Origin: Euwallacea fornicatus
Lineage: Eukaryota; Arthropoda; Insecta; Coleoptera; Curculionidae
DNA length: 64,000 nt
NCBI RefSeq assembly: GCF_040115645.1
Contig: NC_089562.1
Location: 3,162,001-3,226,000 of the forward strand
Direction of reading: 5' to 3'
Position numbers and translations under genes: made by a program. The notes under the pieces were generated by a model. It saw only the letters and a program-made list of their open reading frames with translations, made no database searches and had not been told where the DNA came from. This document shows, piece after piece, positions 24,801-35,970 of the stretch (position 1 is the first letter of the stretch; every line of letters begins with the position of its first letter).

Positions 24801-27800
24801 ACGTAGCTGATACAGGACAGCTAATGGGAACTCAGTTGGGACAGCAGATTAATAAAAGTTTTGCATTTTTAACTCCGGAATTATGGTTTTTCATTCATTC
24901 AGTCATTTAATTCCGGACTTCAGTTTGAAATCCTGAATATTATCATATTTTTGAATCCTGCTGGAAAAGGGAATTTCTCGTCCGAGTAGTTTCCGCAAAA
25001 AGTTCAAACAAAAATTCATTTTCAAAGGTCAAAGTTTTGACCCAATTCACATGCGCCCTCCCACATGTTCAGGTTAATTTGACCAGGAAACCGATCGCGA
25101 GCATCAAGGATCGAAAAGTGATAAATAACGAGTTTACGAGCACGTGTTAGCTTTTTTGGATGATTCAATTTAGTAATTTATTAATCATTAATGCACGGAT
25201 TTTAAGCATTTTTAATATCGTTATTCGTGCAGTACTTATGATTGATTTAATGATTTTTTATATATTTTATTGGGCCCTTCGGCAGTCTATAAATCGTCAA
25301 TTTCTAATTCGAGAATGAGCACACGAAGAGGTAATTTTAGAATAGAAAAATGATGACGTAGAAAACCTGTGAAAAATTTTAGAATGAACAAAATATGCGG
25401 AGCAAGAGAAACCAAGGGAAAATATCGGAAAATCTTGATTCTCGCTCCTTTGCGTACCTACAACTTTCCTATTGTAAGTTTGAGAATAAGCGTTTGATCG
25501 TGTAGCTGCAGCTGAAACCGGGAAAGACGCAGAAACGCTTGGAAATAATTGTTAAGATTTACCGATGAACAAACATTTGAAAATATATGAAACCTTGGAC
25601 TGAATGACTTACCGACATCATGTTCTGGATCTCTTCGACAGAAGGTTTCTTCGAATAAAGAAACACCTTCGCCCATTGTTTGTACACTTTGATGGAGCCA
25701 TGAACTGACATGGTTCTTCGTGGTATGTAAACCAGATTGAGATTTTTTTTCAAAAGTTTTGTAGTCAAAAAACTCGTTCAAAGAACTAATCGAGATTTTT
25801 GAAGTTAGTTCGTGCGGGGAATCATTTTAGGTAGTTTAGATTTAATGATGATAAATTGGGTTGTGTTATACGTTAACATAGGGCGGTACATCTTCTACCT
25901 ACTAAGAGGTGTTAATATACAAAATCCAAGTAAATCCTAGAGGTCTAAGATTTATCTGGATAAATTTCCAGCCTGTCGCTTTTAATGAGTAAAAGGATGT
26001 GGGGGAAATAGAGCGCTCTCTGTATTTGGGGAGAAAATTGGAAGTACAATTGAAGCATGTTTGCAGAGAGCGAATAAGTTTGGTAAAAAGAGATCTATTA
26101 CCTCCAGTAAGATTTGCATCGTGCATATAACACGACACCTCAAAGTAGCTAGAATCTTTGTGTTCTCGACGGAATAAAGGGAAATTTGTAAATAGGGTTT
26201 TCTGTCGTTATTTAGAATTTTATTTTTAGCTTTCAAACACGATTTGGTAGAGAGGGAACGCGAAAGCTGGCACCGAAAGTGTTTTATCAACTTCTAAGAG
26301 CGTTGATAAACGACTGGAAACGTTTCGAACCTAAGTAGTGTGAAATGAATACAATATCAACGAACTGAAATGACTGGACAATTTAATTTATTTGCCCGCT
26401 ATATAATGATATCCATCATATAAAACAACAAATAATCGTTTTTCTTCCCAAAAAAAAAAAAGTGTTATTATCAGGTATCAGGGGAATCCTTGGTTGCACG
26501 AAGGCTTTGCGACAGAATTACAAGAATATTCATGGAAATGATCCGGCGCCCTAGTTTCCTATCAGATGTTGAGATAAAAATTCAATAATCATTTAAGATA
26601 AGCTGTCCATTTGATTCGGTCTATCCCTATCAGAGTTGACGGTGCAATAAAAAATGTCCGAGAAAATTCAATATGACTTGTCCATCTTCGTCAAACGTTC
26701 CTGCTGTAATTTACCAATTGGATAATTGTCATATTGCCTTATTTCACATTGATCAGCCCCCGTTCCAGTACTCTCTAATTAAGTGTTTTAATGGGAAAAA
26801 ATTTTGATGCACGGTTTTAAGCAGTGTTTAAATTAATTTGGAAAACAACGCTTTAAACGGAGTTTAAGTGTTTAAAAAATCTTTAAAAAGCAGCTAGTTT
26901 TCAATATAGTCCCTTTCGGGAATTTCTTAACTTGAAAAGAAGGTGCCTACATCAAATGTGAGTTAAAGATTAGGTCTAACGTAGGATAATATTTAAAGAC
27001 CAAGGTAAGATGTTTCTTTAATAACTAAAAAAGAGATTATCGCACCGAAAACCTTAGCAGCCGTCTATTAATAATAAATATTAATCGACTCATTTCTAGC
27101 TACCGACCTAACATCAATTTGCATGGGAAACCCCACCAATATTGCTTCTGTTATCGGCCCTAATGAATTCTTTGCAGAAACGTCTTTCTTAACTAAGTTT
27201 AGAAATTCGGCCTTTTGAGAGGCAAGTTTAATCTATGCATTTGCTTGGAAATCTCACCTAGGCAGGTGGATGTGGTCACCTAGAAAAATCGAGACATTCG
27301 CCAGAAATCTAAACTATTTTCGGAAAATTTTATAGCCCTGCTGGAGGGAAATGGAATAATCATTTCAGGGCTGTTGAAGCTTTCGTGCCTGCTTTCATTC
27401 ACGTAAAATAACCGGTGAATTTGTTCACTTCTTTGGGAGCGGTGCATCTGACCAGTCTTGGAAGCGCTGGAACATAGTGTCGTGGCCTTAACTTTAAAAT
27501 AATTCGCTGAGTTTCCAAGCCGGATAACCGAATTCGGGGAATAGTATTTACGTAATAACGTAATCATAAAGCAATTAGTAAATGTACGTATCCACCCTAA
27601 AATAACGTAAATTATAATCATTAAATGCTGATTAGTTTAGGACAGTTTGTTGTATAATCGGTGAAACGCGTTGGTGAATCAGGCACGACTTTTGAGGGTG
27701 TAAAGGAAACAATCAGTCACGAGGCAATTTTTTCAAGTTTGTTTACTCTAACGGTTGTTATATCAACTTGCTGAAACAGTTCAACAAGTGCTCAATGTAA

Positions 27801-30800
27801 CTAAAAAGATGTTGGATCTACTAAATAAATATTTATCTGAGTTCATAAAGGCAGAAAATATGGTGTAGGACGGCTACTACTGCCTCGTGCCTACAAACGG
27901 GAATAATTTTGCGTCTATAACATCTATTTTAATTTGAAACGTAAAATAAATGATAAATCCTGCAGAAGGAAATTGGAAACTACCTAATTCAAAACCTAAT
28001 AGGAATTTCTTTTTAATTAACTAACCAATTAAACTGCCAAAGAAATATGACAATGGTGAAGTTGATAAGATATAAGCTTTAGCAAAAGCTCTTCGGACGT
28101 ACGGTGTGGTCACTTTATAGTGAAAATGTTTCACTTTGCAACAACCTTTTCGTCGTTAAACATATTGATACGCGTCGAAGGCTGTTCTCTAGGGCTTCAT
28201 GAGTTTTTTTAAACAAATACACGGTAATTGTCCGCAAATTTCAAGTTTTGATACTCATCGACGTAACTTGGATTCTCTTAAACGGAACGTCTTGTATATC
28301 TCCTCATTTCCGTATTCATGGAAAAATTTCAAACATATTTCATATAACATTTAGTACGTCCATCTCTTACCATTAGCTCGGTATGATGATTTGAAAATTG
28401 AAAATAGTTTTCGCATTATGCAAGTAGTCTCTAACTTAGATGGTTTTCAATTAAAACTAAAATTTAATTCTAATTTTAAATTAAAATTTAATGATGTTGG
28501 GTTTTTCTTTTGGGCCTATGCGAAAAGTAAAGTTTACGAAACTCCATGCAATAACATTCGAGAATTAAAATTAAGAATAATGAAAGTTGTCCACGAATTA
28601 AGAGAGAAGCCCGAAATCCCCATTAATTATCCGAGACATACTATTGAAGTATATCAAAAATGCGTTCAGCGAATGGGAGCTAAATTCAGTCATTCTTCTA
28701 GGGAACGGTAGCAGATAATTAATTGTTTGTTTTTAACAGTTAATAATTATTTTGATTAAGTACCTGATAGACGTGTGATAAATGGATAAGTTTGTGATAT
28801 TGTAAAGAGGAATCACGCCGATACTGCATTTTAATAATATCACTATTAATTACGGAAGGCGAATCGCTAATTCTGACAAGATCGTTTAAGTTAGAGACCG
28901 TTTTACATGAAAACCATTTTCGATTTTTAAATTGGCATATGAAGCTTACGGTAAAAGAAACACGCACTAAGTGTCAGCATAAAATATGTTTAATTTTTTC
29001 CAGAATGCGAGAATGAGAAAATACACAGGATCTTCCGTTAAAAAATGCAAGTTGCGTCGATAAATATCAAAACTTGCCAGTTATGGAAAATTATTTTATT
29101 TTTATAAAAAAAAAAAACTCGCGAAAAAGCCCTAGAGAACAGCCTTCGTCGCGTACCGACATCTTTGAAAATAGAAAAGTTATTGTTAAATGCAATCTTA
29201 ACAACATAAAGTAATATTTCTAAACCAAATAGTCTAAACATTACAAAACAGTTTAGGATTGAGAACGCGATCTACTGTTAATGCCCTCCGATTCTGAAGA
29301 AGGACTGGTGACGGAAGAACGCGAAGTTCATACTCGTAATGTACTCTCAATTAGCCAAGTTTTGCTACGAACATCACTTCAATTCAGGCTCTTTTCCGCG
29401 GATTAATTAGGGGAGATTGTTGTACAAAACACCTATGGCATAGAATAATGTTTCTTAAACTTCAGCTAAAAACCGAATTACCGAATGATTCCCTACAAGG
29501 AAATAAGAGAAAAGTGTACGATTATTAAGTTTGAAGCGCGAACGCTGGAAATTCGAGCGATCATTTAACACGCCTGAAACACAGGACAACACTCGGCATG
29601 GACTGAAAGAAGAAGTGGAGAGACACGCAACTTCAGTCCAATAACGCTCAAAACTGAACTTTGCACGCCGAATCTGTAGGATAGAGAAAGTTTTTGTATT
29701 CGTTTATCTGCTTGGTGCCTCTTTTATACAGGGTCGCGACAAAAAAATTTTAACTTGAGAGCGAAATACAGGAGAGTTTTATTGGCGAACGAGCAGTTTG
29801 CAGGATTTTATCGAAACTCTATATAAAAAATGATCAACAAATATCAAACGAAAACTTGTTGTCGAATCAGCAGTGTTCTGCATAAGGAGAAGTTGGGTGT
29901 TTTTTCAAATTACTTCGGTGCATGTTGAAGTGCTCAACGAGAAAACTGATACAGCGAAACGATTCGTAATGTTTTAGCGCCTGTATCTCGAAAATGCTTT
30001 TAGGCCAAATTCAGAAATTTCTACACATTTTTGGTCCTTAGAAAAAATTACAGGGCGTTTTCAAAAACTTTAGAGTTTTGCAAGAGTTACTCTATGTTCC
30101 GAGAGCATTGCTACCAATTTTAATCCGGTAAATCGACTCCAAAAGGTCACTGATTGTAAAATCAGTGACATAGCCTAACGGTTTGTAGAAGGGTGGTAAA
30201 AAATCTAATGAGAAATTGCTCAATTTTCCGGTAATTATGCGCGGGTGCATTCATTTCAAGATTCTCTTTGTAATGGCATTTAATAGCAAACTTGTGGATT
30301 CTATTTATTTTATAAAAATCGGTCGCTGTATTAGAGCGATACGAGGTGATTTCTAAGAAAGCGCCAACTCTTTGAAAACACCCTGTATTTCTTTGCAGAC
30401 TAAAGAGCCGAGAACAGGTGAACACGTCCCGAGGTATCAACCAAAGTAATTACATATTCCAAGTTCTAAAATTACGGCAGCTGCTAAACGCAGTGCAGTG
30501 CGAAATACTCATTTGGCAGTGTATTCTTTTTCACCCTGTATATTGTGGAAAAATCGCTTTGGTTCAAAATAAATGGCCGACCCTGGTTCCTGGAGGAAAC
30601 GATCTTTTAAATCTTTTTATTTTATTGTAAGCTCTAAAGTTTTGCGGAGATATAGGGTCTCAAAAATAATGGAAAATTGTAATAAAAATTTAAAAATGCA
30701 TCAGCCCTTTCCATGAGTATTTTAGTTAAAGGTAGTAAGACAGGAAGCTAAATAAGAACTACTCGTGTTTGCACACTCTAATAAGCAGTAAAACTTTCGA

Positions 30801-32827
30801 TTTATGTATTCTTGAAAGCTTTAAACGTGCAATTTTTTTTTTTTTTTTAATAGAACTAGATAAAGAAAATAATCTCTTTTTAGAATGAATTTCTCATACG
30901 ACATTTTCCTTAAAACGCATTTAATTTTTTTTCAAACATATAAATACAACAATGAGCTTGAAATTGAAAAGGAAGTTCCTTATTAAAATCTCTGCAACAG
31001 AGTTATTGGTACAGGTGTGCTTCAGAAATCGACAAATTTAATTTTAATGACCTCGATTCTAGTTAAATTTTCTCACGTTAAATTATAATTTCCCAGATGT
31101 TATCTGCTATATTATTTGAATGAACTGGGCTCCAGGAGGAAGTAATATTCACATTACCCGAAAGGAGTTGATTTGATTTGAAAAGCATTGTGAGAAAAAT
31201 TCATAAGTACCTACTTAGAGGAAGTACCAAGTGATAAGCCAAATACAGTACTTAATCAAAAAAAATTTTAGGTGTTTATGTCATTTGGCTTGATTTCAAC
31301 GAGACAAGTCAAGTATTTGAATAAATAAATTGAAGTTACCGAATAAAGCCTTTTTAACATGTTCATGCATCCTGGCAAACATATATTTTCAAAGTTTATT
31401 CCGGAAATTTCCACAGAGGAAATTGAGTTTGGTTGATCCAGGGTTGTTTATTCAGGAGCTTGAATAGGAAAGGGGGTATGAAAATAGGTGCCAGAAAAAT
31501 GATTTGAATGAAACCTCCCGCAGGTCATAGTTTACTTCTTCGTTAATTAAAATTCCAATTTTGTAAGTTCAATTATTGTTAAAAATATCTCAATTATGAA
31601 ATTGATAGTGTGAGAAAGCGTGTTTTCGCAGGATAGAAGTGCATCGATTTTAAAATGAGCCTCATATATTGATAAATTATGGTTCGTATTTTCAGAGACA
31701 ATAAAAAGTAGCATAATCGATCAATCGTCTGGAGCGATTTTTCTTCATATTTGCAGCAACTTGAAAATAGCGAGACAAACCGTTTCTGCCATTTCAAGTA
31801 CATAAACGATTCTCTCCGAGTTCCGGGTATGTGGTTTTTTAGTGAAGTTTCAGCTTAATTTCACATTCGAGGTGTAACTACCGCCATCTGTGTTCGCCGC
31901 AATTACTCACCCTTAGAATCCTGTAAGGACTGGCTGCTATTGAACAAACGGCTTCTCCGCATCCCCCATTCGCCTGCTTGTCCTGTTCCTTTTCGACGTC
32001 AGAGGGCAACATTGATTTGCGCTCATCTGCGCTGCCTCGAATCCTTATCAGAGTGCGGAAAGAGCTCATTAACCACTCCTGAAAAATATCGTTCGCTTTT
32101 TACAAAATTGGTGTTTCTAGACCAAAACAGCGTGAACCTTTTGAACTCGACTGAAAAAAATAGTAAAAGATCTATGCACTTAAAAACAGTCCTAACACTA
32201 CACTGCCGAGTTTACTACTTCCACAACTCGTTTTTCAGATAATATGAAAGTTCCATTAATTTTGATATCATTTTATGATAATTCGATAAGAGCATTGGGA
32301 AACACGAACCTGCTCTCAGAGCTGTTTGCTTAGAATACAAAACATGCAAAAGCGACTAAAACTCTATCTGCTCTGCTGAGGAATAACAAGAGAAGTTTCG
32401 AAATTAATTTTTTTTTTGGGAGAAATGAGCGAATCTACAGCTAGTAACTAAGTCATAAATCAAACAAACTTTATTAACTTACATAAATTGGTTTTCTTTG
32501 CTGAGTGCTCCTCCTCTCCCCCTCCTTATTGTCACCCTCACTCAACCTCTTATTGATCCTATTCTGCGCCTCCACAAAGCTGATTTCCTCCTTCCTTTGA
32601 TTCATCAACTCCTTAAGCTCCGATATGCAGTTCTTCGCTTTCTCTTCTGATTTATCCATGGGAGCCTTCTGTTCGAAGGTTATAATGGGCTTCTTTTCCG
32701 GTGGTACCACGATCTCAGTAGGAAGTACCGTTATGATGGGGGTATTGGTTCTGGACATGTGAGCTTGGAGGTCTTCATCTAAATGCCAGGAGCGCAAAAA
32801 TTGGAGGATGTGGTGTAGATTTGGCAT
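12890..32827 (-). CDS. TrpA1: TRPA1 cation channel, 22 coding exons
   Basis: Exons in transcript order: 32827-32483, 32078-31911, 24344-24188, 21703-21613, 21102-20907, 20852-20623, 20567-20500, 20436-20210, 19510-19388, 19149-18971, 18812-18701, 18608-18441, 18389-18220, 16232-16064, 15851-15741, 14898-14677, 14630-14433, 14379-14152, 14098-13820, 13672-13513, 13225-13101 and 13042-12890. Phases agree and give about 1292 residues. Exons 3-13 encode ankyrin repeats (NTPLHVA, TALHIAA, TPLHCAA, SPLHYAS, NPLHLAA, NTALHLA). Exons 16-19 hold the membrane segments, the pore (MMLGEIDFIGSY) and a final helix with LMNLLIGLAVGD, the TRPA1 signature. A short cytoplasmic tail follows. TRPA1 is a non-selective cation channel of sensory neurons activated by irritants and, in many insects, warmth. 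The intron after exon 5 appears to use a GC donor (CTG/GCAAGT at 20906). Introns 2 and 3 are large and host other elements. The first-exon ATG choice is less certain than the rest. Confidence 0.92.
14932..15703. mobile_element. Near-symmetrical foldback element in a TRPA1 intron
   Basis: The left end CGTGCGGCTGTAAATTG (14932-14948) recurs as its reverse complement at 15687-15703. The similarity continues inward on both sides almost to the centre: TAGCGCAAAATG, TCTTTCAA, GTTAAAT and TTGTTGATGG blocks all recur inverted. The whole 772 bp is thus two diverged arms of roughly 370 bp around a short centre. There is no ORF. It behaves like a foldback or MITE-type non-autonomous DNA element. It sits just upstream of the exon that starts at 14898 and contains an 11-G run at 15675-15685. 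Confidence 0.8.
16233..18219. other. TRPA1 intron 13, non-coding
   Basis: Two kilobases between the exons ending at 18220 and starting at 16232. Apart from the hairpin at 17024-17071 and a transposon-end-like CAGGGTGGC at about 16280, the DNA is AT-rich with no coding exon that keeps frame. Confidence 0.4.
17024..17071. repeat. Perfect 20-bp hairpin with 8-nt loop
   Basis: TGCTGCGTAAGTAACAGGTG (17024-17043) is followed by an 8-nt loop and then its exact complement (17052-17071). It lies in the TRPA1 intron between exons 13 and 14. The flanks show no matching extension. It could be the centre of an old palindromic transposon or an RNA stem in the intron. Confidence 0.85.
22146..22997 (+). mobile_element. 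Decayed mariner transposon
   Basis: The plus strand encodes broken mariner transposase. There are blocks similar to the mariner catalytic core around 22410-22480 (FTPDMKEQSK), then an intact stretch at 22645-22860 with KKVLFHQDNAPVHTS and PPYSPDLAPSDYFLF, the second and third catalytic acidic residues of a DD34D enzyme. The C-terminus can be followed in another frame to a stop at 22997. Several stops and frameshifts separate the blocks, so it is inactive. Terminal repeats were not found. It lies in TRPA1 intron 3, antisense to the host gene. Left boundary approximate. Confidence 0.85.
23773..24141 (+). CDS. Nested small secreted cysteine-rich protein
   Basis: Two exons, 23773-23950 and 24017-24141, joined in phase 1 by a 66-bp GT-AG intron, give 100 residues. 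A hydrophobic signal peptide (MVNILHFVLFVGAFQMVLA) precedes a mature part of about 80 residues with 12 cysteines, including a CACC cluster and C-x5-C-x4-C near the end. The pattern resembles small insect protease-inhibitor or IGFBP-like single-domain secreted proteins, but I cannot name the family firmly. The gene lies wholly inside TRPA1 intron 3 on the opposite strand, only 46 bp from TRPA1 exon 3. An AATAAA overlaps the region just after the stop (24140-24145). The first exon, the splice phase and the cysteine spacing argue that it is real. Confidence 0.75.
25613..25768 (-). CDS. TrpA1: Candidate alternative first coding exon of TRPA1
   Basis: In TRPA1 intron 2 a 52-codon ORF on the same strand ends exactly at a strong donor (TCG/GTAAGT) in phase 0. 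That is the phase needed to join exon 3 (AAESGNLDMFQKLY). The predicted residues include VHGSIKVYKQWAKVF and KKPSVEEIQNMM; the second ATG (codon 20) may be the real start. In Drosophila, TRPA1 isoforms with alternative N-termini feed the same ankyrin exon and differ in heat sensitivity, so a second promoter and first exon here would fit. The exon assignment is inference from phase, donor strength and protein-like composition. Confidence 0.6.
28130..29180 (+). mobile_element. DNA transposon remnant with long inverted repeats
   Basis: The block GAAGGCTGTTCTCTAGGGCT at about 28177 recurs inverted at about 29117-29136. Similarity continues inward for roughly 150 bp (CAAGTTTTGATA, ATCGACG, AACGGAA and TCTCAT blocks occur in the same order on the reverse complement of 29000-29155). 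Between the arms, 28391-28711 encodes a plus-strand fragment like the C-terminal part of Tc1/mariner-type DDE transposases (FFFWAYAKSKVYETPCNNIRE). No intact transposase remains. Outer limits are approximate. Confidence 0.75.
28391..28711 (+). pseudogene. Tc1/mariner-like transposase C-terminal fragment
   Basis: A 106-codon ORF whose second half has the pattern D-x-FFFWxYxKSKVYxTPC-NN-x-ELKxRI, typical of the region after the last catalytic acid in insect Tc1/mariner-like enzymes. The catalytic core is missing. It sits between the long inverted repeats of the element at 28130-29180. Confidence 0.65.
29890..30393. mobile_element. Probable short DNA element with CAGGGTGTTTT-type ends
   Basis: GGGTGTTTTTTCAAA at about 29894 is matched, inverted, by the AAAACACCCTGTATTT end at about 30378-30393. 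A second inner block, ATACAGCGA at about 29950, pairs with a similar block near 30325. CAGGGT-type ends are common in insect mariner-like elements. Similar motifs at 29728 and 30533 suggest nested or multiple insertions. Boundaries are tentative. Confidence 0.4.
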
Positions 32828-35658
32828 TGTTGGAGTGGGTGCCTATTAGCCCATGCTAAAAGTAAATAATTCTTAGGAACGTTCTCGGCAAAGGGAAAGG
32901 CATACATGTTGAGGTCATGAAGATGAAGAAGGAGCTAATCCCTGATCAAAATGGCCCGTTCCGAAGGTATTTCCAGCAATTCTCTGGAAACTGCCACATT
33001 AAGGAAACATTATAGACTGATTTACAATTTATCGTTATGCTTAGTTGCAGTTTTACTTAACCATTTCAGATCGTTCCTTGATAAAGCGATGGTAATAATC
33101 CTGAATGGAAATGTCTCTTAATAACGTGTGTCACAAATAGTTTAGTAATGTCCCGAATCCCATGTGGTCTAACTTTGTAGGTAATTTAATTTGTTCGGGA
33201 CATGAAAGAACTTTCGAGCACTATATTTAATTTGGCAAGGGACCTAATTATGCTTGTGGATATAGCAGTTTTCAATTGTAAATGATACAATCAGATATCA
33301 CTATCGGTCGGGTTCAGGGACGATGGTAATGAAGGTCTCAATTTGGATGCAAATTGCAATGGCAGAAATAATGAAATAAAGTGGTACCGGTGTGATGGGA
33401 ATGATCCCGGGGCTCCAGGGCAGCTCTCTTCGGGGTGCTAAAAGGTTGAGATCACATTTGGTCCATCTTCTGAAGATGATGTAAAATGAAATTGCGTCGA
33501 GAAATAATTAGCACGATTATATCTCCATGATTAGAATGGATAGTCGTCGATTTCCCGTTTGGACACTTCAAAAATACGAATTCAAAATTGATTTGGATAT
33601 TATCTACGTTTGTTTAATAATAACAGCTGGGTAGATCAAAAGGAACAGACAGAATTATTTTCTTGTCAAATATTGAGTAATCTTTTTGAAAAAAACAAAA
33701 ATTTTAGTTTCCTAACTCTGATAGTTCCCGAGATTCCTGAACTGAAAATCGAAGAAAACGCGCTCTGCAGCTTGAAAAAAACCAGAAATTGAACCTAATT
33801 CATTGAAGATCATGAAATGGAAGAATTGCCCTGATTTTGCAAAATAAACAATGGTCTTGGCTGGAAATTTTCTGATTTTGCCCGGAAACGGGTTTTTCGA
33901 GTTTCCGCATTGAATTCCTCATCGAATGTTGGTAGGACATTCGAAGGCTGGTACGATTCCGACCAAAACACTAAAAACGCGAATTTAAAAAACATCTTAA
34001 AATGCGATATTTTGCGATTTTGTTATTCCGACATACAGGGTGGTGGCGACGAATTTTCCTAAAGGATTTTTCTGCGCGGAATGATACGTTAGACGTGTTT
34101 TAGCACCAACACCCTAGTCTTTCTAATATTAATACCAAACCAGTAACAATTTGGACACAGATTATGGACGTCTTTTGACACTGATGATATCAGTATTTGT
34201 TCTGTAATAATTTAATTTCAATGAGAGAATGACGAGCAATAATTGAACGTGAAGAATTACCTGTAACCGGTAAAGTTATACCTTGATATTATCTACGAAC
34301 TGACGTTTAGTTATCGTATAATTGGAATTTGAAACTGTGCAAAAAGCTATTTACAATCACCGAAATAATCCAATTTCAGGGAAAGTAGGGAGTACTATGG
34401 CATCCAAATCTCCGTGGTCGAAGCCTCAAAATGTCCTTATTTCTCGGACGTAGCGGACAATTATCGAAGATGCAACTTAAGAATGAGGAAGCCTTACTTT
34501 TTCCCGAAAATATATAGATAATTCGAAAACAATTTCATATTTTCAATTAACCTTGCTCGACTCCTCCAAACCGATCTCTGCAATTCCATTAACTCCTCTA
34601 AATCTAAACTTACATAACGAACTCTTCGGGTCCTCCTCACTACTCGCTCAATAGGAGTCCCTCTTCGAAAATTGGGAAATAATCAACTTTGCCCTTATAT
34701 TATCACTTTCCAGCTAATCAGATGTGCGGCCAATTGGTCAATAAAAAATCTAATTAAATAGCACTATTCAGTTCCGCGTTTCACATCCGATATCCTTTCA
34801 ACAAACTGACCAGCGAAGTTGATGGGACATCGTTTTAGTGGACCTCCGACGAGTTTCGAGTAATGGAGTTTTACGTGCTCACGTTTCGATGTTATGGATT
34901 ACACGGGAATAATATGTACTGAATTTCAGTGCGTTGTTCTTGTGGTAAAAAGTCAGTAAATTGATGTTCAATTTAGCGGCCAAATTACGAGATACCTAAT
35001 GTTAACTTCTATCACTGTTTCCAACTGCTGTGTCTCATTTGAGATACGCTATAATTAGTCAAATGCGTCCATGGTTCTCGGGAGCATTATTCAATTACAA
35101 AGGTAGATAAAGCATAAACAATAATTCTAATATGGGAATGTCGTATTTTTCGTTATTGAGCTGATTTCGTGAATTAGGAGCGAAGTTCCAAAAACTTACC
35201 TCGTGATAACGAACTTTTCAAAACATTTCGCAACTCGCTGAAATTTTCAATTCTTAAACCGCGACGGTTCCTTTCTCGAAATCTGAAACGTACTAATGAC
35301 TAAACCCCTCAAAAATTCATTTACTGGTATCGATTCTCAACCTTTGGACCATTAAATCCCGATTATTAATTGCCAAAAAAAACACTTAGCCGGCAATTTT
35401 CAGCCAGAGATTTACTCAAAGGTTTTCCACAGAAATGTAAATAAATACCACCCATATTCCGCGAGTTTGAATGGAAAATATTTGCTTAAGGTTTATAATC
35501 ATAGAACCGCTTTGAGAACGGCGGAAGAAATACTTACTCAGAAGTTTCCTTTTTATTTTCAAAAATAACACGTAGGTATAAATTGTTTTGAAACTCAGAT
35601 AAAATCGCCTGCGAGGATCGTCATCGCTTCCTTATTTTCTTTAGCATAAAATAGCGGT
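32828..35658. other. Region upstream of TRPA1
   Basis: No coding exon was found. A transposon-end-like ACAGGGTGGTGGCGACG occurs at about 34036, with no confirmed partner. The TRPA1 promoter is presumably here, judged by position only. Confidence 0.35.
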
Positions 35659-35892
35659 TTACCTGTGAGGTAACCGCCAAAGCATAAAATCATCACCACG
35701 ATGTAAAAGCAAGCACGTTAAGACCAACAGAACTAGGAATCTCTTCCATGTTTTGCTCCATTCGTCCTTGCAACAATCGCCCCTAAAAGGGCACCGTCTT
35801 GGAGGCAGGGTACTCTTCGCATGGTTTAACAACAACTGGGTTTCTTCATCAATACGCCGATATTGCACTCGATGTCTATATCCAAAAGCCAC
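35659..35892 (-). CDS. Orphan exon-like ORF with a membrane segment
   Basis: The reading frame encodes an acidic, Leu-rich start (IDEETQLLLNHAK), a Cys/Pro motif (PPRRCPFRGDCC) and a hydrophobic run (RFLVLLVLTC). Shifting by one base near 35705-35715 lengthens this into a full membrane helix (FYIVVMILCFGGYL) that ends at a good donor (CACAG/GTAAAC at about 35662). The first codon is GTG, so either a 5' exon is missing or the start is elsewhere. The downstream partner exon was not found. It could be a decayed gene, an assembly frameshift in a small membrane-protein gene, or chance. It lies just past the ferlin stop codon. Confidence 0.35.
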   Translation of the reverse strand: MAFGYRHRVQYRRIDEETQLLLNHAKSTLPPRRCPFRGDCCKDEWSKTWKRFLVLLVLTCLLLHRGDDFMLWRLPHR

Positions 35893-35970
35893 GCTCTTTT
35901 GGTTTGTTGATAATAAGAAAAACCTCGCAAACTTACTGTTACATCTCAGTTCACTCTCTTGTAGGAGACG

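Larger units (their letters stand above)
24345..31910. other. TRPA1 intron 2, 7.6 kb
   Basis: Large intron between exons 2 and 3. It holds the candidate alternative first exon (25613-25768) and the transposon-like elements at 28130-29180 and 29890-30393, listed separately. Elsewhere, including 25770-28120 and 30550-31900, I see only AT-rich sequence with short chance ORFs. Confidence 0.5.

Noticed and set aside
33810..33995. Minus-strand ORF between TRPA1 and ferlin
   Set aside because: No conserved motif and no splice sites linking it to the orphan ORF at 35659-35892.
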